A DNA stretch of 43,271 nt from CANKHJ01 sp035556495 (GTDB lineage: Bacteria; Pseudomonadota; Alphaproteobacteria; Rhizobiales; Xanthobacteraceae), in NCBI GenBank assembly GCA_035556495.1, contig DATMEW010000148.1, positions 1 through 43,271 of the forward strand, in the 5' to 3' direction. The notes beneath the pieces were generated by a model. The model ran no database searches. It had not been told where the DNA came from and saw only the letters and a program-made list of their open reading frames with translations. Position 1 is the first letter of the stretch. Every line of letters begins with the position of its first letter. This document shows positions 15,835-23,431 of this stretch, in pieces. A program made the position numbers and the translations under genes.

Positions 15835-16110
15835 ATGACGGAGCCTTTGCGACCAAGGGCCAAATACGTCATAGGGCCCGATGGCAGCCCGCTGACGATT
15901 GCCGACCTGCCAGCCCCCGGCACCAAACGCTGGGTGATCCGCCGCAAGGCGGAGGTTGTCGCCGCCGTGCGTGGCGGGCTTCTTTCTCTCGAAGAGGCGT
16001 GCAGCCGCTACACCCTGACGGTGGAAGAATTTCTGTCGTGGCAGTATTCGATCGAGCAGCACGGCCTCGCCGGCTTGCGCACCACACGAATTCAGCAATA
16101 TCGTCAGTAA
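15835..16110 (+). CDS. sciP: CtrA inhibitor SciP (DUF1153)
   Basis: SciP is a small helix-turn-helix protein that binds CtrA and blocks its transcriptional activation, known from Caulobacter and conserved across alphaproteobacteria. The 91-residue product shows the hallmark YVIGPDGSPLTIADLP, KRWVIRRKAEVVAAVRGG and LSLEEACSRYTLTVEEFLSW segments, ending GLRTTRIQQYRQ. ATG 15835 matches the family start. It lies between flgD and the fliF operon, downstream of a CtrA-like box, so feedback between CtrA and its inhibitor is likely. A strong terminator follows. Confidence 0.95.
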   Translation: MTEPLRPRAKYVIGPDGSPLTIADLPAPGTKRWVIRRKAEVVAAVRGGLLSLEEACSRYTLTVEEFLSWQYSIEQHGLAGLRTTRIQQYRQ

Positions 16111-16126
16111 GTTCACTGACCCTCCA

Positions 16127-16168
16127 GCGAAATGCCGGCTCGCCCCCCGAGTCGGCATTTCGCATTTT
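16127..16168 (+). terminator. Rho-independent terminator after sciP
   Basis: A 16-bp stem (GCGAAATGCCGGCTCG with CGAGTCGGCATTTCGC, one G-U pair) around a CCCCC loop is followed by ATTTT. It lies 16 bases past the sciP stop and should insulate the next gene. Confidence 0.85.
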
Positions 16169-16262
16169 CGGACAGGCCCGGCATCCGGTGCGACACCGCA
16201 CCGGCGGAACCCGCCACCCGGCGCGCCGTTACCCTGCTGCACGCAGTGGCAGGAGCATCCCG

Positions 16263-16628
16263 ATGCGCCGCTTTTTCATGGCCATCGTTTCCGGTTCCGG
16301 AATTCTTTTTCTCAGCGCCTTTGCGCATGGTCAGGCGCCGGTAGAGCGCAATCTGCCGCCGCCGACGGAATCCGCGCGCGTCAATCTGACCATGGAACAG
16401 CAGCACATCATCACGGAGGTCGTGAAAGAGATGCAGCTGCCGCCGGAACTCGCCACGGTTCCCGAGGAGGTCGGCGCCACGGTGCCCGAGCCCATCGTGC
16501 TGCACATGCTGCCGCAGGTCGCCATGGACAAGATTCCGCAGATTCGGTCGCATCGCTTCATCTACAAGGATGGCAAGGTCCTGCTGGTCGATCCCAGGGA
16601 CCGGACCATCGCGGCCGTGCTCGGCTGA
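16263..16628 (+). CDS. Small secreted DUF1236-like protein
   Basis: A 121-residue product starting at ATG 16263 with a signal peptide (RRFFMAIVSGSGILFLSAFA) cleaved near AHGQA. The mature part ends VATDK-like then SHRFIYKDGKVLLVDPRDRT, which resembles the C-terminal block of DUF1236 proteins; the biochemical role of that family is unknown. It sits between the sciP terminator and the fliF promoter, facing the same way. Whether it takes part in flagellar assembly cannot be told. The frame is open upstream but only the ATG at 16263 places a signal peptide at the N-terminus. Confidence 0.65.
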   Translation: MRRFFMAIVSGSGILFLSAFAHGQAPVERNLPPPTESARVNLTMEQQHIITEVVKEMQLPPELATVPEEVGATVPEPIVLHMLPQVAMDKIPQIRSHRFIYKDGKVLLVDPRDRTIAAVLG

Positions 16629-16664
16629 AAATCTTAAGCCGGGTTAACGTTTCGGTCCGCGCCG

Positions 16665-16679
16665 TTAACCAGCCGGTAA
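16665..16679 (+). promoter_or_regulatory. CtrA-like box upstream of fliF
   Basis: TTAA-CCAGCCG-GTAA matches TTAA-N7-TTAA at seven of eight positions. A second TTAA pair with six-base spacing lies at 16634-16647. It is part of a 49-bp block shared with the flhA promoter (41 of 49 bases identical by my alignment). Confidence 0.6.
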
Positions 16680-16686
16680 CCATGAA

Positions 16687-16705
16687 CCGGGCAATAATTG
16701 CCGGG
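16687..16705. promoter_or_regulatory. 19-bp inverted-repeat operator upstream of fliF
   Basis: CCGGGCAATAATTGCCGGG has perfect 8-bp arms around TAA and starts eight bases after the CtrA-like box. The same arms occur at flhA. By analogy with the Caulobacter fliF promoter, where FlbD represses a CtrA-dependent start, FlbD (encoded in this operon) is the leading candidate to bind here. Confidence 0.6.
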
Positions 16706-16730
16706 TGAAACGGTCACCGGGCTGAACCCC

Positions 16731-18365
16731 TTGCAGGCATTTACAGAATTCGTTCGGACCATCGGCGCGGGGCGGATCGCGGCCATGGCTGGCGTCGCCC
16801 TCGCGCTGATCGGCTTTTTCGCCTTCATCATCCTGCGGATGAGCGCGCCGCAGATGTCGCCGCTGTTCACCGACCTCACTTTCGAGGACTCGGTCGCCGT
16901 CGTGAAGGACCTCGAACGGCAGACCGTGCCGTTCGAACTGCGCCATGACGGCGCAACCATCCTCGTTCCCCGCGAGCAGGTCCCGCGCCTGCGCATGAAA
17001 CTCGCCGAAAGCGGCCTGCCCAAGGGCGGCGGCGTCGGCTACGAGATTTTCGACAAGAGCGACGCCCTGGGCGCGACCACCTTCGTCCAGAACATGAACA
17101 AGCTGCGCGCGCTGGAAGGCGAACTGGCCCGCACCATCCGCGGCATCGACCGGGTCAGCGCCGCGCGCGTCCATCTCGTGCTGCCGGAGCGGCCGCTGTT
17201 CGCCCGCGACCGCGCCGAGGCTTCCGCCTCCATCGTGCTCAAGGTGCGCGGCCAGCTCGAAGCCAGCCAGGTCCGCGCCATCCGCCATCTTGCCGCCTCC
17301 GCGGTGAACGGCCTGAAGCCGGAGCGCGTGTCCATCGTGGACGAAGCGGGCCGACTGCTGGCCGACGGCGCCAATGTCGGCGACACCGCAGGACAGGCCG
17401 ACGAGCGGCAGACCGCCTTCGAGCGCCGCATGCGCGACCAGGTGGAAGGCATCGTCTCGTCCATCGTGGGGCCCGGCCGCGCGCGGGTACAGGTCGCCGC
17501 CGATTTCGACGTCAACCGCGTGACCCAGACCTCCGACCGCTACGATCCGGAAGGCCGCGTCCTGCGCTCCAGCCAGACCCGGGAGGAAAGCGCCGCGACC
17601 GACCGTCAGGAGGGTGCCGTCTCCGTCGGCAACGAGCTGCCCGGCGCGAATGCCCAGCAGCAACAGCAGAACGCCAACCGCGACCAGAGCAAGAAGACCG
17701 AGGAAATCGTCAACTACGAGATTTCCCGCGTGACCAAGACGGAAGTGACCGAAGCCGGCCGCGTGAATCGCATCTCCGTCGCCGTGCTGGTCGATGGCGT
17801 CTATGCCCGCGACGACAAGGGCGAACTCGCCTATCAGGCGCGCCCGCAGGAGGAGCTGGACCGCATCGGGGCGCTGGTGCGCTCCGCCATCGGCTTCGAC
17901 CAGAAGCGCGGCGATCAGGTGGAGATCGTGAACCTGCGCTTCGCCGAGGCGCCGGCCAACATCATCACCGAGCCGTCGGGCCTGATGTCCATCCTGCATT
18001 TCACCAAGGACGACATCATGCGCTGGAGCGAACTCGGCGTGCTGGCGCTGCTCGGCATCGTCGTGCTGCTGATGGTGGTGCGGCCGCTGGTGCGGCGCGC
18101 CCTGTCGCCGGACACCATGTTGCCGGCGCTGCCGCCCGCCATCGCCACCGCCATCGCCGCTGGGGACGTGCAGGCCGCGGTGGAAGCCGGCGCGACGCCG
18201 GAAGCGATCATGGGCGTGCCCAGCAGCACCTCCAAGATGATCGACATCGCCCAGGTGCAGGGCCAGGTCCATGCCCAGTCCGTGCAGAAGGTCGCCGAAC
18301 TCGTGGAGAAGAACCCGCACGAGACCGTGTCGATCATCCGCTCCTGGCTTCATGACGCAGCGTGA
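16731..18365 (+). CDS. fliF: Flagellar MS-ring protein
   Basis: FliF forms the MS ring in the inner membrane on which the motor and export apparatus assemble. From TTG 16731 it has 544 residues: a first membrane helix near IAAMAGVALALIGFFAFIIL, the ring-building periplasmic region with MAPLF-like QMSPLFTDLTF, GYEIFDKSDALG, RVHLVLPERPLF, and a second helix (ELGVLALLGIVVLLMVVRPL) before the cytoplasmic FliG-binding tail. No ATG start exists. TTG 16698 would add 11 residues but lies inside the 19-bp operator; TTG 16731 gives MQAFTEFVRTIG, like related proteins, and leaves the operator untranslated. Neither has a good Shine-Dalgarno. fliG follows after nine bases. Confidence 0.92.
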   Translation: MQAFTEFVRTIGAGRIAAMAGVALALIGFFAFIILRMSAPQMSPLFTDLTFEDSVAVVKDLERQTVPFELRHDGATILVPREQVPRLRMKLAESGLPKGGGVGYEIFDKSDALGATTFVQNMNKLRALEGELARTIRGIDRVSAARVHLVLPERPLFARDRAEASASIVLKVRGQLEASQVRAIRHLAASAVNGLKPERVSIVDEAGRLLADGANVGDTAGQADERQTAFERRMRDQVEGIVSSIVGPGRARVQVAADFDVNRVTQTSDRYDPEGRVLRSSQTREESAATDRQEGAVSVGNELPGANAQQQQQNANRDQSKKTEEIVNYEISRVTKTEVTEAGRVNRISVAVLVDGVYARDDKGELAYQARPQEELDRIGALVRSAIGFDQKRGDQVEIVNLRFAEAPANIITEPSGLMSILHFTKDDIMRWSELGVLALLGIVVLLMVVRPLVRRALSPDTMLPALPPAIATAIAAGDVQAAVEAGATPEAIMGVPSSTSKMIDIAQVQGQVHAQSVQKVAELVEKNPHETVSIIRSWLHDAA

Positions 18366-18374
18366 GCCCTCATC

Positions 18375-19466
18375 ATGCCATCCGCCTATGCCCGCCTCTC
18401 CGACGGCTCATCCGAAATCTCCAGCCTGGTCTCCACGCTGGCCAGCCGCCAGGCCGACGCCAAGCCGGCCCGCAGGCTGACGGGACCTGAACGCGCCGCG
18501 ATCCTGCTGCTCGCGCTGGGCGAAAGCCATAGCGGCCGGCTCTGGACCATGCTCGACGACGACGAGTTGCGGGAAATTTCCGTCGTCATGTCCACCCTCG
18601 GCACCATCGACGCCGCGCAGGTGGAGAACCTGCTGCTGGAATTCGTCTCGCGCATGTCGGCCTCCGGCGCGCTGATGGGCAATTACGACGCCACCGAGCG
18701 GCTGTTGCAGCAATTCCTGCCACCGGAGCGCGTCAACAGCCTCATGGACGAGATTCGCGGGCCGGCCGGCCGCAACATGTGGGAGAAGCTCTCCAACGTG
18801 CAAGAGGAGATGCTCGCGAATTATCTCAAAAACGAATATCCGCAGACCGTCGCGGTGGTGCTGTCGAAAATCCGCGCGGAACACGCCGCCCGCGTGCTCA
18901 GCATCCTGCCCGAGGACCTCGCTCTCGACGTCGTCAACCGCATGCTGCGCATGGAGGCCGTACAGAAGGAAGTGATCGAGCGCGTCGAGCAGACGCTGCG
19001 CACCGAATTCATGTCCAGCCTGTCCCAGACCCGCCGGCGCGACGCCCATGAGCAGATGGCGGAGATCTTCAACAATTTCGACCGGCAGACCGAAACCCGC
19101 TTCATGACCTCCCTTGAGGAGGACAATCGCGAGAGCGCCGAACGCATCAAGACCCTGATGTTCACCTTCGACGACCTCATCCGCCTCGATGCCGGCTCCG
19201 CCCAGACGCTGATGCGCCATGTCGACAAGGACAAGCTCGGCATCGCGCTGAAGGGCGCGAGCGAGACGGTACGCCAGTTCTTCATGAGCAATATGTCCAC
19301 GCGCGCCGCCAAGATGCTGATGGACGACATGGCCGCGCTCGGCGCGGTCCGCCTGCGCGACGTGGACGATGCGCAAGGCTCCCTCGTCAACCTCGCCAAG
19401 GACCTTGCCGCCAAGGGCGAGATCATGATCTCCAAGGGGCGCAGCGACGAGGAGCTGGTCTACTGA
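18375..19466 (+). CDS. fliG: Flagellar motor switch protein FliG
   Basis: FliG couples the C-ring to the stator and carries torque-generating residues. The 363-residue product has the N-terminal FliF-binding domain (LTGPERAAILLLALGE), the middle domain with the EHPQ-like motif NEYPQTVAVVLS, and a C-terminal domain with FTFDDLIRLDAGSAQTLMRHVD, where charged torque residues lie. It starts nine bases after fliF and its TGA shares one base with the fliH ATG, pointing to translational coupling within fliF-fliG-fliH-fliN-flbD. Confidence 0.96.
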   Translation: MPSAYARLSDGSSEISSLVSTLASRQADAKPARRLTGPERAAILLLALGESHSGRLWTMLDDDELREISVVMSTLGTIDAAQVENLLLEFVSRMSASGALMGNYDATERLLQQFLPPERVNSLMDEIRGPAGRNMWEKLSNVQEEMLANYLKNEYPQTVAVVLSKIRAEHAARVLSILPEDLALDVVNRMLRMEAVQKEVIERVEQTLRTEFMSSLSQTRRRDAHEQMAEIFNNFDRQTETRFMTSLEEDNRESAERIKTLMFTFDDLIRLDAGSAQTLMRHVDKDKLGIALKGASETVRQFFMSNMSTRAAKMLMDDMAALGAVRLRDVDDAQGSLVNLAKDLAAKGEIMISKGRSDEELVY

Positions 19467-20125
19467 TGGCCCAGCCCGCGAAATTCCTCTTCGACAGCGA
19501 CTTCGGCGCCAAGACCGAGACCAGGCAGACGATGCCGCTGGCGGACCATCAGGCGCTGCTGGCGCAGGCCGAGGCGGCCGGCTACCGCAAGGGCTTCGCC
19601 GCCGCGGAAGGCGAGATGCAGGCCGCGCTCCAGCGCCGCCAGGCAGTTGCGCTGGAATCCATCGCGGATGGTCTGGCCCGGATGCGCACGGATTTCGACA
19701 GTGTCGAAAGCCGGCTCCAGGCCGAGGCTGCCGCGCTGGCCGTCGCGGTCGGCCGCAAACTGGCGCCGGCGCTGATCGCGCGCGAGCCCTTCGCCGAGAT
19801 CGCCGCACTGGCGGAGGACTGTTTCCGACATCTGGCCGCAGCGCCCCATCTCGTCGTCCGGGTCGGCGAGACTCTGCTGGACCTCGCCCGCAGCGAACTC
19901 GACGCCATCGCCCGCCGCAGCGGCTTCGAGGGCCGCCTCATCGTCCTCGCCGATCCGGACCTCGCGGACGGCGACTGCCGCATCGAATGGGCCGACGGCG
20001 GCATCACCCGCCAGCGCGACGACACCGACGCCGTCATCGACACGCTGCTGCGCCGCTACATCGCGGCGCGCACCGGCGCTTCCGCCGGCGCAACCCAACC
20101 GCCTTCCGAAAGGACCGAGCCGTGA
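19466..20125 (+). CDS. fliH: Flagellar export ATPase regulator FliH
   Basis: FliH binds the ATPase FliI and links it to FliN at the C-ring. The 219-residue protein is weakly conserved, as usual: an N-terminal segment starting AQPAKFLFDSDFG, an Ala/Glu/Arg-rich helical stalk (about residues 35-100), and a C-terminal domain ending DGDCRIEWADGGITRQ, typical of FliH/HrpE-type proteins. Position between fliG and fliN supports the call. It overlaps the fliG stop by one base and the fliN start by four. Confidence 0.88.
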   Translation: MAQPAKFLFDSDFGAKTETRQTMPLADHQALLAQAEAAGYRKGFAAAEGEMQAALQRRQAVALESIADGLARMRTDFDSVESRLQAEAAALAVAVGRKLAPALIAREPFAEIAALAEDCFRHLAAAPHLVVRVGETLLDLARSELDAIARRSGFEGRLIVLADPDLADGDCRIEWADGGITRQRDDTDAVIDTLLRRYIAARTGASAGATQPPSERTEP

Positions 20126-20478
20126 CCGACGACAACAAGATTCCGCTACCGGAACTCGAAGGCGCAGGCGCCATGGTGCCGCCGATGGATATGAGCGCGG
20201 AACAGGCGGCCGCTGAAATCACCAACGCCACCGTCTCGGACCTCGAAGCCGTCTTCGACGTGCCGGTGAAGGTCTCCGCCGTGCTGGGCCGCACGCGGAT
20301 GGATGTCGGGGACCTGCTCAAGCTCGGGCCGGGCGCTGTGCTCGAACTCGACCGCAAGGTCGGCGAGGCCATCGACATCTATGTGAACAACCGCCTGATC
20401 GCCCGCGGCGAGGTCGTGCTCGTCGAGGACAAGCTCGGCGTCACCATGACCGAAATCATCAAATCCGACCGAAACTGA
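20122..20478 (+). CDS. fliN: Flagellar motor switch protein FliN
   Basis: FliN forms the base of the C-ring and receives FliH-FliI cargo complexes. The 118-residue product starts at GTG 20122, whose last two bases overlap the fliH TGA (GTGA overlap). The SpoA/surface-presentation domain fills the C-terminus: VPVKVSAVLGRTRMDVGDLL, ELDRKVGEAIDIYVNNRLIA and GEVVLVEDKLGVTMTEI. The N-terminal 40 residues are acidic and Ala-rich. Longer upstream starts would run inside fliH and are rejected. Confidence 0.95.
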   Translation: MTDDNKIPLPELEGAGAMVPPMDMSAEQAAAEITNATVSDLEAVFDVPVKVSAVLGRTRMDVGDLLKLGPGAVLELDRKVGEAIDIYVNNRLIARGEVVLVEDKLGVTMTEIIKSDRN

Positions 20479-20488
20479 GGAGGCATCC

Positions 20489-21862
20489 ATGCGCCTGCTG
20501 ATCGTCGGCACCCTCAAGGGCCAGCTCACCGTCGCCACCAAGATCGCCATGGCGCGCGGCGCCAGCGTCACCAATGCCGAGGACAGCGAGCAGGCGCTCC
20601 GGGTCCTGCGCGCGCGCGGCGCGGACCTGCTGATGGTGGATGTCGCCATCGACATCCGCGATCTCATCGCCCGGCTCGAAGCCGAGCATATCCATGTGCC
20701 GATCGTTGCCTGCGGCGTGACCAACGACGCCCGCGCGGCTGTCGAGGCGATCCGCGCCGGCGCGAAGGAATACATCCCGCTGCCGCCGGACCCGGAACTG
20801 ATCGCCGCCGTGCTCGCGGCGGTGACGGACGATTCCCGCGAGATGATCTATCGCGACGAGATCATGGCGCATGTCGTCAAGCTGGCGCAGCAGATCGCGC
20901 CGAGCGACGCCTCCGTGCTCGTCACCGGCGAATCCGGCACCGGCAAGGAGGTGCTGGCGCGCTATGTCCACGGCCGCTCGAACCGCGCGCGCGCCCCCTT
21001 CATCTCCGTGAACTGCGCGGCGATCCCCGAACATCTGCTGGAATCGGAACTGTTCGGCCACGAGAAAGGCGCCTTCACCGGCGCTGTCGCGCGGCGCATC
21101 GGCAAGTTCGAGGAGGCCCACGGCGGCACGCTGCTGCTCGACGAAATCTCCGAGATGGACGTCCGCCTCCAGGCCAAGCTGCTGCGCGCCATTCAGGAGC
21201 GCATGATCGACCGCGTCGGCGGCGGCAAGCCGGTGCCGGTGAATATCCGCATCATCGCCACCTCCAACCGCAACCTCGCGGAAGCGGTGCGCGAAGGCAC
21301 CTTCCGCGAGGACCTGCTGTTCCGCCTCAACGTCGTCAATCTCAAGCTGCCGCCGCTGCGCGAGCGCCCGGCGGACGTTCTCGAACTCGCCCAGCATTTC
21401 ATCCGCAAATATGCCGCCGCCAACAGCGTGCCGGAACGGCCGCTCTCGGCGGAAGCGCGCCGCGCGCTGGTGCTGAACCGCTGGCCGGGCAACGTGCGCG
21501 AACTGGAGAATACGCTGCATCGCGCCGTGCTGCTCGCGACCGGCGACGAGATCGGCATCGATGGCATCGTCGCGCCGGACGGCATGCGGCTCGACCAGAA
21601 CCGCGCGCCGGCCGCCGTCGCCCATGCCACCATGGCGGCGGAAACGGTCACGCGCGCGCTGGTCGGCCGCACCGTGGCGGATGTCGAGCGGGACCTGATC
21701 CTCGAGACGCTGAAACACTGCCTCGGCAACCGCACCCATGCCGCCAACATCCTCGGCATCTCGATCCGCACCCTGCGCAACAAGCTGAACGAATATGCCG
21801 GCGACGGCGTGCCGGTGCCGCCGCCCAACAACGGCGGCGCGGAGCTGCGCGGCGCGGCCTGA
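20489..21862 (+). CDS. flbD: Sigma-54-dependent flagellar activator FlbD
   Basis: FlbD is an AAA+ activator of sigma-54 flagellar promoters and, in Caulobacter, a repressor of fliF. The 457-residue protein has a degenerate receiver domain (1-115), Walker A GESGTGKE (147-154), the sigma-54 contact loop GAFTGA (194-199), Walker B LLLDEIS (215-221) and a Fis-type DNA-binding helix-turn-helix near NRTHAANILGISIRTLRNKL. The receiver lacks the acidic pair at its start (LLIVGTLKG) and the conserved lysine, so control by phosphorylation is unlikely. GGAGG precedes ATG 20489, ten bases after fliN. As the last gene of the fliF operon it is likely a timing output of early assembly. Confidence 0.95.
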   Translation: MRLLIVGTLKGQLTVATKIAMARGASVTNAEDSEQALRVLRARGADLLMVDVAIDIRDLIARLEAEHIHVPIVACGVTNDARAAVEAIRAGAKEYIPLPPDPELIAAVLAAVTDDSREMIYRDEIMAHVVKLAQQIAPSDASVLVTGESGTGKEVLARYVHGRSNRARAPFISVNCAAIPEHLLESELFGHEKGAFTGAVARRIGKFEEAHGGTLLLDEISEMDVRLQAKLLRAIQERMIDRVGGGKPVPVNIRIIATSNRNLAEAVREGTFREDLLFRLNVVNLKLPPLRERPADVLELAQHFIRKYAAANSVPERPLSAEARRALVLNRWPGNVRELENTLHRAVLLATGDEIGIDGIVAPDGMRLDQNRAPAAVAHATMAAETVTRALVGRTVADVERDLILETLKHCLGNRTHAANILGISIRTLRNKLNEYAGDGVPVPPPNNGGAELRGAA

Positions 21863-21891
21863 GCCCAACGCCATATCTGGCTGCCGCAACG

Positions 21892-21928
21892 ATCACCGCG
21901 CTTTCCGTGGCGCGGTGATTTTACTTTT
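21892..21928 (+). terminator. Terminator of the fliF-flbD operon
   Basis: ATCACCGCGC and GCGCGGTGAT form a 10-bp stem with an eight-base loop, followed by TTTTACTTTT. It begins 30 bases after the flbD stop. Confidence 0.88.
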
Positions 21929-22071
21929 CGCCGCACCCGAGGCAGCTCCGGCGATACGGCCCCCGTCCGGACGAAGAGCCCACGGCGAAGCGAGGGGGCC
22001 ATCATGCGCGCTCCGATTTCGTCGGGCGGCAAAGTGACCTATCATCACGCCGAACCCAGCAGGAGGCCGCC

Positions 22072-22773
22072 ATGAACCGTCCCCGTTTCGATCGCGCGCT
22101 CATCGTCGGCGCTGGCTCAGGTCTCTCCGCGGCGCTTGCCCGGGTGCTGGCGCAGGAGAGCATGAAGGTCGCCCTCGCCGCCCGTAGCATCGACGACCTC
22201 GCAGCGCTGGCCGATGAGATCGGCGGCCGCACCTTCGCCTGCGACGCGACCGACGCCAGTCAGGTCGAGGCGCTGTTCGCGGCGCTGGACGAAGACGGTG
22301 GCGCGCCGGATGTGGTGATCTATAATCCGAGCTATCGCGTGCGCGGGCCGCTGGTCGATCTCGATCCCGAAGAGGTGCGCAAGACCATCGAGGTGACGGC
22401 CTTCGGCGCATTCCTCGTCGCCCAGCAGGCCGCGCGCCGCATGCTGCCGCGCCGGCATGGCTGCATCGTCTTCACCGGCGCTTCCGCCGGCGTGAAGGGC
22501 TATCCCCTCTCCGCGCCCTTCGCGATGGGGAAATTCGCGCTGCGCGGCCTTGCCCAGAGCATGGCGCGCGAGCTGCATCCGCAAGGCGTTCATGTCGGCC
22601 ATGTGGTGATCGACGGCGGCATCAAGAGCGCACGGCGGCCGGAACCAGCCGACCGGCCGGGCAGCCTGCTCGACCCGCAATCCATCGCCGCGAGCTATCT
22701 GCATCTCATCCATCAGCCCCACAGCGCCTGGTCATGGGAGATCGAAGTGCGTCCATGGGTCGAGACGTTCTGA
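22072..22773 (+). CDS. Short-chain dehydrogenase-like protein with Phe in place of the catalytic Tyr
   Basis: A 233-residue Rossmann-fold protein of the SDR superfamily. The cofactor region reads GAGSGLSAALAR (residues 13-24) instead of TGxxxGIG, and NNAG is replaced by YNPSYR. The serine is present in FTGASAG (Ser138), but the Tyr-x3-Lys motif reads F-A-M-G-K (150-154), so classical oxidoreductase chemistry is doubtful. A related SDR subgroup with this change is familiar from alphaproteobacteria; its function is unknown. ATG 22072 has AGGAGG upstream. It sits between the fliF operon terminator and a convergent DUF3617 gene, so a motility role is not implied. Confidence 0.85.
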   Translation: MNRPRFDRALIVGAGSGLSAALARVLAQESMKVALAARSIDDLAALADEIGGRTFACDATDASQVEALFAALDEDGGAPDVVIYNPSYRVRGPLVDLDPEEVRKTIEVTAFGAFLVAQQAARRMLPRRHGCIVFTGASAGVKGYPLSAPFAMGKFALRGLAQSMARELHPQGVHVGHVVIDGGIKSARRPEPADRPGSLLDPQSIAASYLHLIHQPHSAWSWEIEVRPWVETF

Positions 22774-22784
22774 GCCAGGCGGCT

Positions 22785-23273
22785 TTAGGGACAATCCCCC
22801 GTCCGCACCGCCTCGATCTCGGCGCGGCTCTGCTGGGCGACGCGGCCCTGGATGGTGGCGAGCGTCGTCAGCGTCGCGGTGTAGCGCTGCGGCGTCTCGA
22901 AACGGAAATCGCCGGACACGTCCATGTCCAGGTTGCCCCTGCAGACCAGCCGCCATTTCAGCCGCGCCGGCGTGAAGTCGTGTTCGGTGCGGTCGCAATT
23001 AGCGTTCACCGTCGTCGCCACCGGGCTGAAGGTCCGGTCAAGATCGGCGACCGCTTCCGGAGTGAGGCAGCGGTTGTTGCGCCCCTCGCTCGGCGGCGCG
23101 CCGGGGATGATCGTCCGGGTCGTCACCTGCCAGAGGCCGGCCTGAAGCCCTTCGGCCGCGGCCGGGGACAGCGGCGCCATGCCCGCCACCGCAGCCACCA
23201 TGAGCGCAGGCACCAGACCCCTCATGAGACCGAGCAATTTCGCCAATCCCCGAATCACAGAGCCACTTGCCAT
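22785..23273 (-). CDS. Secreted DUF3617-like protein
   Basis: The product has 162 residues from ATG 23273, with GGAAGGGAC upstream. A signal peptide (LVPALMVAAVAGMAPLSPAAA) precedes a mature domain starting GLQAGLWQVTTRT, the typical opening of DUF3617 proteins, which are small periplasmic proteins of unknown role. Cysteines in RCLTPEA, NCDRTEH, LVCRG and the terminal GDCP could form two disulfides. It converges with the SDR gene (12-base gap) and is divergent from flhA. Confidence 0.8.
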   Translation of the reverse strand: MASGSVIRGLAKLLGLMRGLVPALMVAAVAGMAPLSPAAAEGLQAGLWQVTTRTIIPGAPPSEGRNNRCLTPEAVADLDRTFSPVATTVNANCDRTEHDFTPARLKWRLVCRGNLDMDVSGDFRFETPQRYTATLTTLATIQGRVAQQSRAEIEAVRTGDCP

Positions 23274-23331
23274 CTGCCGTCCCTTCCGTTGCCGCACGCG
23301 GATGCCCGCCATGCCGGCGCATAACACGCCA

Positions 23332-23346
23332 TTAACCTTCCGCTAA
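23332..23346 (+). promoter_or_regulatory. CtrA-like box upstream of flhA
   Basis: TTAA-CCTTCCG-CTAA matches the CtrA consensus at seven of eight positions and occupies the same place in the shared 49-bp block as the fliF box. Confidence 0.6.
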
Positions 23347-23353
23347 CCATGAA

Positions 23354-23372
23354 CCGGGCAAATTTTGCCGGG
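23354..23372. promoter_or_regulatory. 19-bp inverted-repeat operator upstream of flhA
   Basis: CCGGGCAAATTTTGCCGGG repeats the fliF arms exactly, with ATT in place of TAA in the centre. It begins seven bases after the CtrA-like box and about 60 bp before the flhA start. Confidence 0.6.
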
Positions 23373-23431
23373 GGAAGCGGACTATCACGCATTTCCCGGC
23401 GACGAGACAGGCCAGCCCGGAGGGGGAAGCC

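Noticed and set aside
16715..16740. A sigma-54-like sequence just before fliF (GGGCTGAACCCCTTGCA)
   Set aside because: The spacing between GG and GC is 11 or 12, not 10, and it overlaps the likely start codon.
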